Of a stretch of DNA of 18,738 nucleotides, positions 9,992-17,123 are shown piece by piece. The notes under the pieces are model-generated. The model saw nothing but the letters and a program-made list of their open reading frames with translations, made no database searches and was not told the origin of the DNA. This DNA comes from CAYVWB01 sp964455395. GTDB lineage: Bacteria > Desulfobacterota > Desulfovibrionia > Desulfovibrionales > Desulfovibrionaceae. How positions within the stretch are numbered: the first letter of the stretch is position 1; each line of letters opens with the position of its first letter. The position numbers and the translations under genes were made by a program. The DNA lies in contig CAYVWB010000078.1 of the NCBI GenBank assembly GCA_964455395.1, positions 1-18,738 of the forward strand, in the 5' to 3' direction.

Positions 9992-11497
9992 ATGAGCTCT
10001 TCCACTCTTTCCGACACCCCCGCAGCCCCGCCGGCCGACTCTCCCGCTTCCACTGCCCCCGCCGCGTCCTCCGTCCAGGGGAACCGCGCGGACCCGGAGC
10101 GCGACGCGCCTCCGACTTCGCCGACGAATTCCCGGACGGCCTCGCTGTCACTAGAGTCGGCGCCCCCTGCGTCAGGCAAGTCCTCCACAGTCTCCAAAGG
10201 CGTCAGGAACTCGGCGCGCGCGCTCATGGACCCCGCCGTCTGGAAGCGTTTTCTCGCCGGCCGCATCCCGGGGCAGCTCGTCATCCAGTACACGGACAAG
10301 TGCAACGCCGCCTGTGTGCAGTGCGGCATGCGTCGTTCCAATGTCTTTCCGCGCGCCACCATGGAGCCCGACGCCGTCAAGCGCCTCATCGACGCCGCCG
10401 CGGCCAAAGGGATGAAGTCCATCTCCTTCACCGGCGGCGAGCCGCTCCTCTGTCTGGACGAGGTGGCGCCGCTGATGCGCTATGCCGGTGAGGCTGGCAT
10501 CCCCTATGTGCGCACCGGCACCAACGGCTACATATTCAAGGGATGGGAAAAGCCGGACTTCAAGGACAGGATTTTGCGCCTTGTGGAGACCCTGGCCGGG
10601 ACGCCGGCGAACACGTTCTGGATCAGCATGGACTCGGCCGATCCCGTCGCGCATGAGCGAAATCGCGGATTCGAGGGCATCGTGGAGGGCATGCGGCTGG
10701 CATTGCCCCTCTTCCACGACGCCGGTCTCTACCCCGCTGCGAACCTGGGCGTGAACCGCCTCACCGGCGGTGACGGCGAATACGCCTTGCCACACTACCA
10801 CGGCCCCGCCACCACGGACCCCGACGCGAACCCGGACGCGCGCCGCTTCTACGACCAGGCCCGGCAGGCCTTCCGTCGCTTCTATGCCGCCGTGCGCGAC
10901 CTGGGCTTCACCATGGTCAACGCCTGCTATCCCATGAGCTGCGAGGACGAAACCGGCGCCGTGTACGCAGCCACCAGCGCGGACGACTTCATCCGGTTCA
11001 CGCCGGCGGAGAAAGCGCTGCTGTTCCAGGCGCTCTACGACGTCATTCCGGAATTCCGTGGGCAGCTGCGCATTTTCACGCCGCGCATCTCCCTGCTCAA
11101 GCTCGCCAGGGGGTACGCTGCGGGCCGCGATGAGGGCTTCCCCTGCCGCGGCGGCGTGGACTTCTTCTTCGCAGACAGCAAGGACATGAACATCTACCCC
11201 TGCGGCTATCGCGGGGAGGAAAATCTGGGCAAGCTCTGGGATCTGGATCTGGAGACGCTGCCCGCGCCCCACTGCACGGCGTGCGACTGGGAATGCTTCC
11301 GCGACCCCTCCGAACTCATGGGGCCGGTGGTGGAGGCGTTGCGCTCCCCCCGCAGATTTCTCTCGCGGATGCTGAATGATCCCGAAGCGCGTCGCGTATG
11401 GTGGGAGGATCTACGGTACTACCGCGCGTGCGGCTTCTTCGATGGCCGCACCCCGCCGGAGCCCGCCCGGCTTGCTCGGTTCGGTCGAGCAGGCTGA
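9992..11497 (+). CDS. Radical SAM protein with SPASM/twitch-like C-terminal cysteines
   Basis: About 501 residues from ATG 9992. The radical SAM [4Fe-4S] motif CX3CX2C is C104, C108 and C111 (KCNAACVQC). A GGEP motif follows (SFTGGEPLL), which binds S-adenosylmethionine. A second cysteine set lies near the end: C385 (FPCRGG), C404 (IYPCGYRGEENLGKLWD), then C428, C431 and C435 (CTACDWEC). That layout resembles the SPASM or twitch auxiliary cluster of peptide- and protein-modifying radical SAM enzymes; NLGKLWD is the usual 'N.. .G.lw' block preceding such cysteines. The first ~75 residues are Pro/Ser/Ala-rich and probably disordered. There is no good ribosome binding site at 9992, and a later ATG at 10226 is possible. 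The substrate is unknown; no precursor peptide or partner gene is evident. Confidence 0.88.
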   Translation: MSSSTLSDTPAAPPADSPASTAPAASSVQGNRADPERDAPPTSPTNSRTASLSLESAPPASGKSSTVSKGVRNSARALMDPAVWKRFLAGRIPGQLVIQYTDKCNAACVQCGMRRSNVFPRATMEPDAVKRLIDAAAAKGMKSISFTGGEPLLCLDEVAPLMRYAGEAGIPYVRTGTNGYIFKGWEKPDFKDRILRLVETLAGTPANTFWISMDSADPVAHERNRGFEGIVEGMRLALPLFHDAGLYPAANLGVNRLTGGDGEYALPHYHGPATTDPDANPDARRFYDQARQAFRRFYAAVRDLGFTMVNACYPMSCEDETGAVYAATSADDFIRFTPAEKALLFQALYDVIPEFRGQLRIFTPRISLLKLARGYAAGRDEGFPCRGGVDFFFADSKDMNIYPCGYRGEENLGKLWDLDLETLPAPHCTACDWECFRDPSELMGPVVEALRSPRRFLSRMLNDPEARRVWWEDLRYYRACGFFDGRTPPEPARLARFGRAG

Positions 11498-11802
11498 GCC
11501 GACTCATAGCCCGGCGCGCGTACGACACAGCCGAGTCCTCAGACGGAGGTGACGCGTGCGCCGCGACCGCCGCCGTCGTCAATCCGCAAACTATCCCACC
11601 GTCAGCCGCGCCAGTCGCGTCAGCCGGTCCTGGCCTGCTCGTTGCAGCCGGACCACCGGGGCGTCATGTCGCATCCGCCCGGTTCCCGGGGCGCAAGGAA
11701 GGGTGCGTCCCCATGCGTTCCCGGAAAGGTCGCCGTGCGTCAACGCCATGGGGCGTGCGGCCCGGCCCACGGCCTGTGGGCCGGGTCTGGCCGCTGTGCA
11801 GG
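11498..11802. other. Spacer between convergent radical SAM and protease genes
   Basis: About 305 bases without a recognisable gene. CCCGGCCCAC (11761-11770) and GTGGGCCGGG (11776-11785) form a perfect 10-bp stem with a 5-base loop, 18 bases past the protease stop on the minus strand. It lacks a T-run but is the likely 3'-end structure for one or both convergent transcripts. A weaker hairpin overlaps the end of the radical SAM gene around 11471-11494. A plus-strand frame starting GTG 11556 (to 11834) has GGAGG at 11545-11549 but arginine-rich, non-conserved-looking content; I do not call it a gene. Confidence 0.55.
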
Positions 11803-12612
11803 TCATTGGCGTTTGCGGTCGAAGATTTCGATGACGCCGGAGTCTTCGTCCTCGCGGATCTGGACGCCGCGTTTGGGCGCAAGCTCCATCCCGCCGCCGC
11901 CGCCGGGACGTCCCGTGAGTTTCAGCACGTAGGAGGAGGGAATGGCGAAATTCAGGTTCTGGCCGCCAGCCTGGTAGAAGGTGGTCACCCCGACGACTTC
12001 GCCTGCGCCGTTGAGCACGGGCCCCCCGCTGGAGCCGGGCGAGATGGGCGCCGTGATCTGGTAGACGTTCACGCCGGTGGGCATGGCGCGGCGGCCGCTG
12101 ATCACGCCTGTGGAGAGCGTCTTCTCCAGCCCGCGGGGGTTGCCGATGGCGACGATCTCTTCACCCACCTCGGGCGCCGTCCCCTGCAAGGCAAGCGGCG
12201 AACCCTTGCCTGCGGAGGGCACCACGAGCAGGGCGAGGTCCGTGTCTTCATCCACGGCTTTCACCCGTTCCACGGTGACGACCACGTCGTTGGCTTTCAC
12301 TTTGATCTCGGCGGCTTCTTCGATGACATGGTGGTTCGTCACCACTTCACGACCATCATCCACATAGAATCCGGTGCCTATGGAAAGAGGGCGATTGTAG
12401 GCGTCCATGCTCAACACCACCACCACGGAATCCTTGGCGTTGCGGAAGACGGTCTGCGCGTCCAGCGCCATGGCGCGATGTGGCGTCGTCAACGCCACAA
12501 GCATCGCACAGAGGAGCCACACCGCCGCACGGGGTCTCCGGCTGGGGGTGCTGGCCATGGCGGCGGGGGAGGGCAGAGGGAAGACACGGGGCAGGTCGTG
12601 GAGACGAGACAT
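11803..12612 (-). CDS. Secreted trypsin-like serine protease (S1C/DegP-type domain, no PDZ)
   Basis: A 269-residue protein. The N-terminus has a basic stretch (SRRPRAAVW) followed by a hydrophobic core and AMA near residue 49, a typical Sec signal peptide, so it should act in the periplasm. The DegP-like catalytic triad is intact: H95 in VTNHHVI, D125 in DEDTDLALL and S195 in SPGSSGGPV. The conserved GNPRGLEKTLSTGVISGRR block is present. Unlike DegP/HtrA, it ends soon after the protease domain with a poly-Gly linker (residues 237-241) and a short charged tail (IREDEDSG...FDRKRQ), with no PDZ domain. The start at 12612 has CGGAG about 8 bases upstream; an in-frame ATG at 12558 would also keep the signal peptide. 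Possible roles include quality control of envelope proteins; the substrate is unknown. Confidence 0.9.
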   Translation of the reverse strand: MSRLHDLPRVFPLPSPAAMASTPSRRPRAAVWLLCAMLVALTTPHRAMALDAQTVFRNAKDSVVVVLSMDAYNRPLSIGTGFYVDDGREVVTNHHVIEEAAEIKVKANDVVVTVERVKAVDEDTDLALLVVPSAGKGSPLALQGTAPEVGEEIVAIGNPRGLEKTLSTGVISGRRAMPTGVNVYQITAPISPGSSGGPVLNGAGEVVGVTTFYQAGGQNLNFAIPSSYVLKLTGRPGGGGGMELAPKRGVQIREDEDSGVIEIFDRKRQ

Positions 12613-12924
12613 GGCGCTACTCCGGGGGGTGCTTCGCGGCGCAGGCGGCTGCCGTGGCCGTGACGGGGGGATATATCGGATAATACGTGAGGACAGCGCA
12701 GCTGACGCCGCCAGCGTACGGCAAAGCGCGTGGGAGTTCAAGCCGGGCCGCCAGCTTCGCGAACAGGGCCTTCCACGGTTTCCCGCACAGGAAGAAGCCC
12801 GGGGAAAATGTTTATCCCCGGCGGTTTTTCTGCTAATGAGGAGCCTTGCGACACCTTGCCGGGTCATCCGGGTCCGGCGCATGACGGTGCGAACATCGCC
12901 CTCGGCAAGCGGATGGAGGCGCCC
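12613..12924. other. Divergent intergenic region with AT-rich promoter-like block
   Basis: This 312-base region separates the divergent protease and DUF1737-like genes. An AT-rich block at 12671-12685 (ATATATCGGATAATA) offers -10 elements in both directions: GATAAT (12679-12684) on the plus strand and TATTAT on the minus strand. Neither has a convincing -35. About 115 bases further on is an intrinsic terminator facing plus (12799-12829). The region could thus encode a short noncoding transcript or an attenuated leader for the downstream gene. No tRNA or known riboswitch fold was recognised. Confidence 0.45.
12799..12829 (+). terminator. Intrinsic terminator upstream of the DUF1737-like gene
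   Basis: CCGGGGA (12799-12805) pairs with TCCCCGG (12815-12821) around a 9-base AT-rich loop; after CGG comes TTTTT (12825-12829). The T-run exists only on the plus strand. The nearest upstream gene is on the other strand, so this terminator has no obvious client gene. It lies 95 bases before the start at 12925. It may end a small RNA or act as an attenuator. Confidence 0.75.
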
Positions 12925-13167
12925 GTGAAGTACAAGATTCTCAAGGGATCTACAGACCACGAGCTGGAAGAGGAAGTGAAGAAACATCTGCGTGAAGGAT
13001 GGCGGCCGTTGGGGGGCGTCAGCATCATCCAGGCGGAGATGGCCTTCTCCAAAGTGTTGAAATTCTATCAGGCTGTGGAGATGGAGACGCGCGAAGACCG
13101 TAGGCGTCGTCTGGAGTTGGACGCCGAGGCCCAGGAGCGGTTCGCGGAGGAGCGCCGCATTCGGTGA
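12925..13167 (+). CDS. Small DUF1737-like protein
   Basis: An 80-residue cytoplasmic protein. GTG 12925 is chosen because GGAGG (12915-12919) ends 5 bases before it; an in-frame ATG at 12913 overlaps that ribosome binding site and would add only four residues. The first ~35 residues (KYKILKGSTDHELEEEVKKH, then LREGWRPLGGVSI) resemble the DUF1737 domain, a short alpha/beta fold of unknown function whose signature is a YK-start and a GW-x-P-x-GG block. The rest is a highly charged helix (METREDRRRRLELDAEAQER) likely to be a coiled coil. No signal peptide or membrane segment. The function is not known; the family match is from memory and moderately confident. Confidence 0.75.
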   Translation: MKYKILKGSTDHELEEEVKKHLREGWRPLGGVSIIQAEMAFSKVLKFYQAVEMETREDRRRRLELDAEAQERFAEERRIR

Positions 13168-13220
13168 GGCTGAAGTCCCCCGAATGAGGGCGCCTCCGGC
13201 GTTCGCCACGCCTGCCGCGC

Positions 13221-13240
13221 TCCCGGGCGTTGACCCGGGA
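13221..13240. terminator. Stem-loop between convergent genes
   Basis: TCCCGGG (13221-13227) and CCCGGGA (13234-13240) form a perfect 7-bp stem with a 6-base loop, midway between the ends of the plus-strand DUF1737-like gene (13167) and the minus-strand secreted-protein gene (13267). No T-run on either strand, so termination may be weak or Rho-assisted. The position suggests a shared 3'-end structure. Confidence 0.45.
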
Positions 13241-13266
13241 ACACGGTGGACGTGGAGTGGGACGGC

Positions 13267-13665
13267 TCAGCGCCAGCCGCCGCGGCTCGCCAAAGAGGCC
13301 ACGGCGCTTTTGGTGAGGATGCGGTAATCCACGCCTCCGATTTTCGCCGTGAAGTAGGAAAAGCTGATGGTCTCGGCGGAGCCCGCGATACGCTCCAGGT
13401 AGGCTTGCGCCGCCTTGTTGGCGTCCACCCCGGCTTCATAGTCCAGCAGGAAGAACCCTTGCGGCGACGTGAAATAGACGGAGCCTGTCTCCGAATGCCA
13501 GCCAGCCTCGTTCACCGTCGTGGTCATGGAGGCAGCCACGGCCGTGGCGGGGGCGGCCGCAACGAGCGTCAGGGCCAGGCCCCAGGTGAGCAACAAAGCG
13601 GCGGCCAGGCCTGAAAGTCCAGATGGAAGGGACGCGATTCGCGCAGGAGTGGCGTGCATGGACAT
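13267..13665 (-). CDS. Small secreted protein of unknown function
   Basis: A 132-residue protein I do not recognise. The start at 13665 has GGAG 8 bases upstream. Residues ~18-45 are a strong signal peptide: the hydrophobic run LAAALLLTWGLALTLV, then AAAPATAVAA, with likely cleavage near residue 45. The mature part of ~87 residues has no cysteines. It contains TGSVYFTSPQGFFLLDYEAG, a helix-like ANKAAQAYLERIAG and SYFTAKIGGVDYRILT, suggesting a small alpha/beta domain in the periplasm or at the outer surface. No lipobox is seen. It is a single-gene unit, divergent from panB and convergent with the DUF1737-like gene. Confidence 0.75.
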   Translation of the reverse strand: MSMHATPARIASLPSGLSGLAAALLLTWGLALTLVAAAPATAVAASMTTTVNEAGWHSETGSVYFTSPQGFFLLDYEAGVDANKAAQAYLERIAGSAETISFSYFTAKIGGVDYRILTKSAVASLASRGGWR

Positions 13666-14010
13666 GTGGTGTTCTCCAGATGGGATGAAGGGACGTGAAC
13701 CGGCGATGCACGTCGGTGGATCCGACGCCATCGCCACCATAGCGCCCTGGCGCGAGCGCGGTCAATGCAGCTGGCGCGAGTGGGGCCCTATCCATTGACA
13801 TTTTCGGAATATATGGTGATTGAGTGGACAGGTTTCCTTGTCCGTCCATCCGCTCGCCCCTGTCCGGGGCGGTCTGGAGGTCCTGAATATCCGGGAGGCC
13901 CAGGCGTTCCCCCGCTCCGGCGTCGCGCTTGCGTTGGGACGCCTTGCGAAGAGGCGCAGGATGCAGACGTCGTCGTCCAGTAACCGAACAAGCCATTTCG
14001 AGCTATCGAC
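13666..14010. promoter_or_regulatory. Divergent promoter region between the secreted-protein gene and panB
   Basis: This 345-base gap holds no recognisable gene. CTGGCGCGAG occurs twice as a direct repeat (13747-13756 and 13771-13780, 24 bases apart). An AT-rich patch follows with a consensus -35 TTGACA at 13795-13800 on the plus strand, though no good -10 is found at 16-18 bases; TATATG lies too close. GGACA-GG (13826-13832) and CC-T-TGTCC (13836-13843) form an imperfect inverted repeat. Together these suggest regulated transcription of panB, but the start site is not pinned down. Confidence 0.4.
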
Positions 14011-14880
14011 ATGCCGAGTACAGCCGAGACGTCCACCTCGCTTCCGCAAACGCCCCGGGCCGCCATGACCGCGCCAGCCATCGCCGCGCGCAAGGGAGGG
14101 GCCAGGCTCGCCATGCTCACCGCCTACGACTACCCCACGGCGCGTCTCGCCGAAGAGGCCGGGGCGGACATGCTGCTGGTGGGCGACTCCCTGGGCATGG
14201 TGGTGCTGGGTTTGCCGGACACCCTGAGCGTCACCCTGGAGATGATGATCCACCACTGCGCTGCTGTCAGCCGCGCCGCCTCGCGTGCGCTGGTGGTGGG
14301 AGATTTGCCCTTCATGACGTATGAAGCCGGCCCCGACCAGGCCCTGGCCAGCGCCGGTCGGCTCATGCAGGAGGGCGGCGCTCGCGCCGTGAAGATGGAA
14401 GGCGGCCGGGAGCTCGTACCCACGGTGCAAGCGCTCACCCGGGCCGGCGTTCCGGTCATGGGGCATGTGGGTCTCACGCCCCAGCGCGTCGCGGCCCTGG
14501 GGGGCTTCAAGGTGCAAGGCAAGACCCCCGAAGCGGGCGAGGCCATCCTGGAAGACGCCAAGGCCCTGGCCGAGGCCGGCTGTTTCGCCGTGGTGGTGGA
14601 GGCCGTGCCCGCCTCCCTGGGACACACGGTGACGTCGGCCGTCGCTGTCCCCACCATTGGCATCGGCGCCGGGCCTCATTGCGATGGACAAGTCCTTGTC
14701 TGGCACGATGTGGTGGGCCTTTTCGAGCGCTTCAAGCCGAAGTTCGTCAAGCGCTACGCCGAGCTCGCCCCCCTGGCGCGGGAAGCCCTGGCGGCTTTCT
14801 GCAATGAAGTGGCCGAGGGGCGTTTCCCCGGTCCGGAGCATTCCTTCGGCGGCGCCACGCCCGGGGATGATGCGCCCTGA
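14011..14880 (+). CDS. panB: 3-methyl-2-oxobutanoate hydroxymethyltransferase
   Basis: A 289-residue cytoplasmic enzyme that transfers the hydroxymethyl group of 5,10-methylene-tetrahydrofolate to 2-oxoisovalerate, giving ketopantoate, the first step of pantothenate and hence coenzyme A synthesis. The MLTAYDYPTARLA block starts at residue 35. Magnesium and substrate residues D59/S60 (VGDSLGMV), D98 (GDLPFM) and K128/E130 (VKMEGG), and the catalytic glutamate E197 (VVVEAVP), are all in place. GHVGLTPQ and PTIGIGAGPHCDGQVLVWHD are family signatures. The start at 14011 has only a weak GAG upstream and gives an N-terminus slightly longer than usual; ATG 14065 is an alternative. panC and panD are not in the window. 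It lies 80 bases upstream of the TPR gene and may be co-transcribed with it. Confidence 0.96.
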   Translation: MPSTAETSTSLPQTPRAAMTAPAIAARKGGARLAMLTAYDYPTARLAEEAGADMLLVGDSLGMVVLGLPDTLSVTLEMMIHHCAAVSRAASRALVVGDLPFMTYEAGPDQALASAGRLMQEGGARAVKMEGGRELVPTVQALTRAGVPVMGHVGLTPQRVAALGGFKVQGKTPEAGEAILEDAKALAEAGCFAVVVEAVPASLGHTVTSAVAVPTIGIGAGPHCDGQVLVWHDVVGLFERFKPKFVKRYAELAPLAREALAAFCNEVAEGRFPGPEHSFGGATPGDDAP

Positions 14881-14960
14881 TGCCCGGCGACTCCGCATGG
14901 CCTTCGACACTCGCCCGGACGGACCACCCCTCCCTTCCTGTTGACGTGATGACGTAGACG

Positions 14961-17123
14961 ATGACGCACCCACCCGAGCGCACGGCCGGTCACAAGCCCG
15001 GACGACAAGCAGGCCAGGAACCAGGCCGGGATGCAGGACAGGCGGAGCCGCAAGGCGACGTGCTGGCGCCGTACCGGGACGAGCCCATCCATCTCTTCAT
15101 CCACGACCGGGTGCTGCGCGATCAGCTCAAGGCCATTCTCAACGCGTTGAAGTTCACCTTCGTCACCATCCACCCCATCCCGCCGGGCTATCTGGACTGC
15201 GCGCGGTCGTTGGCGCGTCACCTCACCCTGCAGGAGGGTCTTTTTCTCGTGAATCCGCCAGCCTATGCCGCTTCCGGCAGCGCCGGTCAGCGCGTGGAGA
15301 AAACCCCTGCGGACTTCTTCGAAGCCGTGAAGCTCTCCATGGGCAAGTCCCGGCGGGACGTCACAGAGTTCTTCTCCCGCTGTGTGCCGGTCATGGTGGA
15401 TATCCAGTTCCTCCAGAAGCGTGAGAAGCTCCTGCTGGAGCTCTCCCACTTCGGCGTGGCGGGAGCGTTCATCCTCGCCAAGCAGGATGCTTTGGGCGGA
15501 CTTTCCGACAAGCTTCGCGCCATCCGCGCCAAGGAACAGCTCATGGCGCGTTTCAAGGAGCTCAAGGAATACCTCTGCGAGTTCCTGCCCCACCGTCAGG
15601 AACACATCGATCTGGTCAAGGAGCGCATCGAGGAAAAAGAGCTCACCCAGCGCAAAGCAGAAGCCGAACAGTGGATGCGCGAAGGCCGCAAGGCCAAGCA
15701 GGCCAAGGACTACGAACGCGCCGTGCGGGCTTTCATGAAAGCCATCGAGGTCTACCCCGGGGACCCCTACGCCTATCTGGAGAGCGGCCGCGTCTATGTG
15801 CGGCTGAAGCGCTACCCCAAAGCGCTCATGCGGTTCAGCCAGGCGGAGGAAGTGGCCGAGCAGATGCCCGAGCCGAACAAGGAAATCGGCATGGTGCGGG
15901 TGCTGCAGGTCCGCGAGCTCATCGCCACGGGGGAGCCCCCGGCGTCTCCCACGGTCAAGCAATACATGGACGAGGCCCTCGAACACTTCCAGCGCGCTCT
16001 GGACAAGGCTGCAGGCATCGCCCCCCTGCACGAGGACGACCGCGACGACCGCAACGTGGACGCCGTGACGCGCATCGCCGGGGAGCTGATGAAGCTCGAC
16101 GTCGCCTCCTTCCTGGGCAAGACGCACCCGGCCGCCCAGCGTCTGGGCGAGATAACCTGGGACGCCTACAACAGCGTCTCCAACACCGAAGCAGACCAGC
16201 TGCCCGGCAACCAGCTCATCTTCTTGGGGCTCGCCGCCGTGAACAAGCGCAACTTCCAGGAAGCGGAGCGGCTCTTCTTCAAGGCCGCCCAATCCCAGGA
16301 GGTCTTCACCAAAGCCTGCGACGAGATCATCTACATGGGCTCGCTGGTGCGCAAGACCCAAGGCGCGGAGCACGCCATGGGCCTCTACCTGAAGCTGCTG
16401 GAGCTGGACCCGCCCAACAAGGGCGCAGCCAACTTCAACCTGGCTGTGGCCTTCGCCGCCGCCGGAAAGGAGCTGGAAGCCGCGGGGGCCCTGGTGCGCG
16501 GGCTCATGTACGAACCGGCGCTGGCGCAGAACGCCATGTTCTACAAGAACCACCAGCTCTACGCCGTGCTGGAGACCGTGACCGAGCTCTACGAAAAAGC
16601 CGAAGGGCAGCGGGATCGTATCCCCGTCCTCGCCATCACCAGGAAGAGCGTGCAGCTCCAGGAGAAGCTGGACCGACTCATCCTCGCCGGCAAGGACAAG
16701 GACGCCTTCGTCCTGCTCTACAACCTCGCCAACAAGATCCCCGAGTTCTTCGAGAACGAAAGCGTCCTCGCGGACAAGACTCTGGTGGAGTTCGCCGCCA
16801 ACCGCGTGGACTTCTGCAAGACTGCGGGCAAGCAGAACATGGTGGCGTTCGGCCGCTTCCTGGCCGAGTTCCTGCAGCGCCGCAAAAGCAGCAAGTATTC
16901 CAAACGACTCCTCGCCTACTTGCGGTTTCGCAACCAGGCCTTGCGGGAACTGGAGACGACCGGCAACGAAGCAGAGGCTGCTTTCCACTTCACCAAGGCG
17001 CTGGTGGCGCACCCTGAGTACCTGGATTCAGCGGAGTTCTACGCCAGCGACGCGCTCATGGTTTTTCTGGAACACATTCGCTACGCCATGCGTTTCGTGG
17101 ATCTGGAAAAAGTGGGGGCGTGA
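14961..17123 (+). CDS. TPR protein with N-terminal degenerate receiver-like domain
   Basis: A 720-residue cytoplasmic protein. Residues 1-35 are a polar Gly/Gln/Arg-rich leader. Residues ~40-175 have the strand-helix rhythm of a response-regulator receiver (IHLFIHDRVLRDQLKAIL... EGLFLVN... GVAGAFILAKQ). The phospho-acceptor position reads N98 in LFLVN, and the usual acidic pair is reduced to H48-D49, so phosphorylation is unlikely. Residues ~185-235 are a charged helix. TPR-type repeats follow: AEQWMREGRKAKQAKDYERA to AIEVYPGD (~237-268), AYLESGRVYVRLKRYPKALM (~271-300), and further helical repeats around 412-500. No membrane segment. I infer a protein-protein scaffold in a signalling pathway. 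There is no strong ribosome binding site at ATG 14961; GTG 15060, after AAGG, is an alternative start. It lies 80 bases after panB. Confidence 0.88.
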   Translation: MTHPPERTAGHKPGRQAGQEPGRDAGQAEPQGDVLAPYRDEPIHLFIHDRVLRDQLKAILNALKFTFVTIHPIPPGYLDCARSLARHLTLQEGLFLVNPPAYAASGSAGQRVEKTPADFFEAVKLSMGKSRRDVTEFFSRCVPVMVDIQFLQKREKLLLELSHFGVAGAFILAKQDALGGLSDKLRAIRAKEQLMARFKELKEYLCEFLPHRQEHIDLVKERIEEKELTQRKAEAEQWMREGRKAKQAKDYERAVRAFMKAIEVYPGDPYAYLESGRVYVRLKRYPKALMRFSQAEEVAEQMPEPNKEIGMVRVLQVRELIATGEPPASPTVKQYMDEALEHFQRALDKAAGIAPLHEDDRDDRNVDAVTRIAGELMKLDVASFLGKTHPAAQRLGEITWDAYNSVSNTEADQLPGNQLIFLGLAAVNKRNFQEAERLFFKAAQSQEVFTKACDEIIYMGSLVRKTQGAEHAMGLYLKLLELDPPNKGAANFNLAVAFAAAGKELEAAGALVRGLMYEPALAQNAMFYKNHQLYAVLETVTELYEKAEGQRDRIPVLAITRKSVQLQEKLDRLILAGKDKDAFVLLYNLANKIPEFFENESVLADKTLVEFAANRVDFCKTAGKQNMVAFGRFLAEFLQRRKSSKYSKRLLAYLRFRNQALRELETTGNEAEAAFHFTKALVAHPEYLDSAEFYASDALMVFLEHIRYAMRFVDLEKVGA

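Noticed and set aside
12728..12750. GTTCAAGCC, matching the tRNA T-loop consensus
   Set aside because: The would-be stem has only two of five pairs, and no cloverleaf can be drawn around it.
14754..17012. 752-codon minus-strand frame opposite panB's end and the TPR gene
   Set aside because: It has a mirror-image composition of the plus-strand genes, and the plus strand has clear panB and TPR content.
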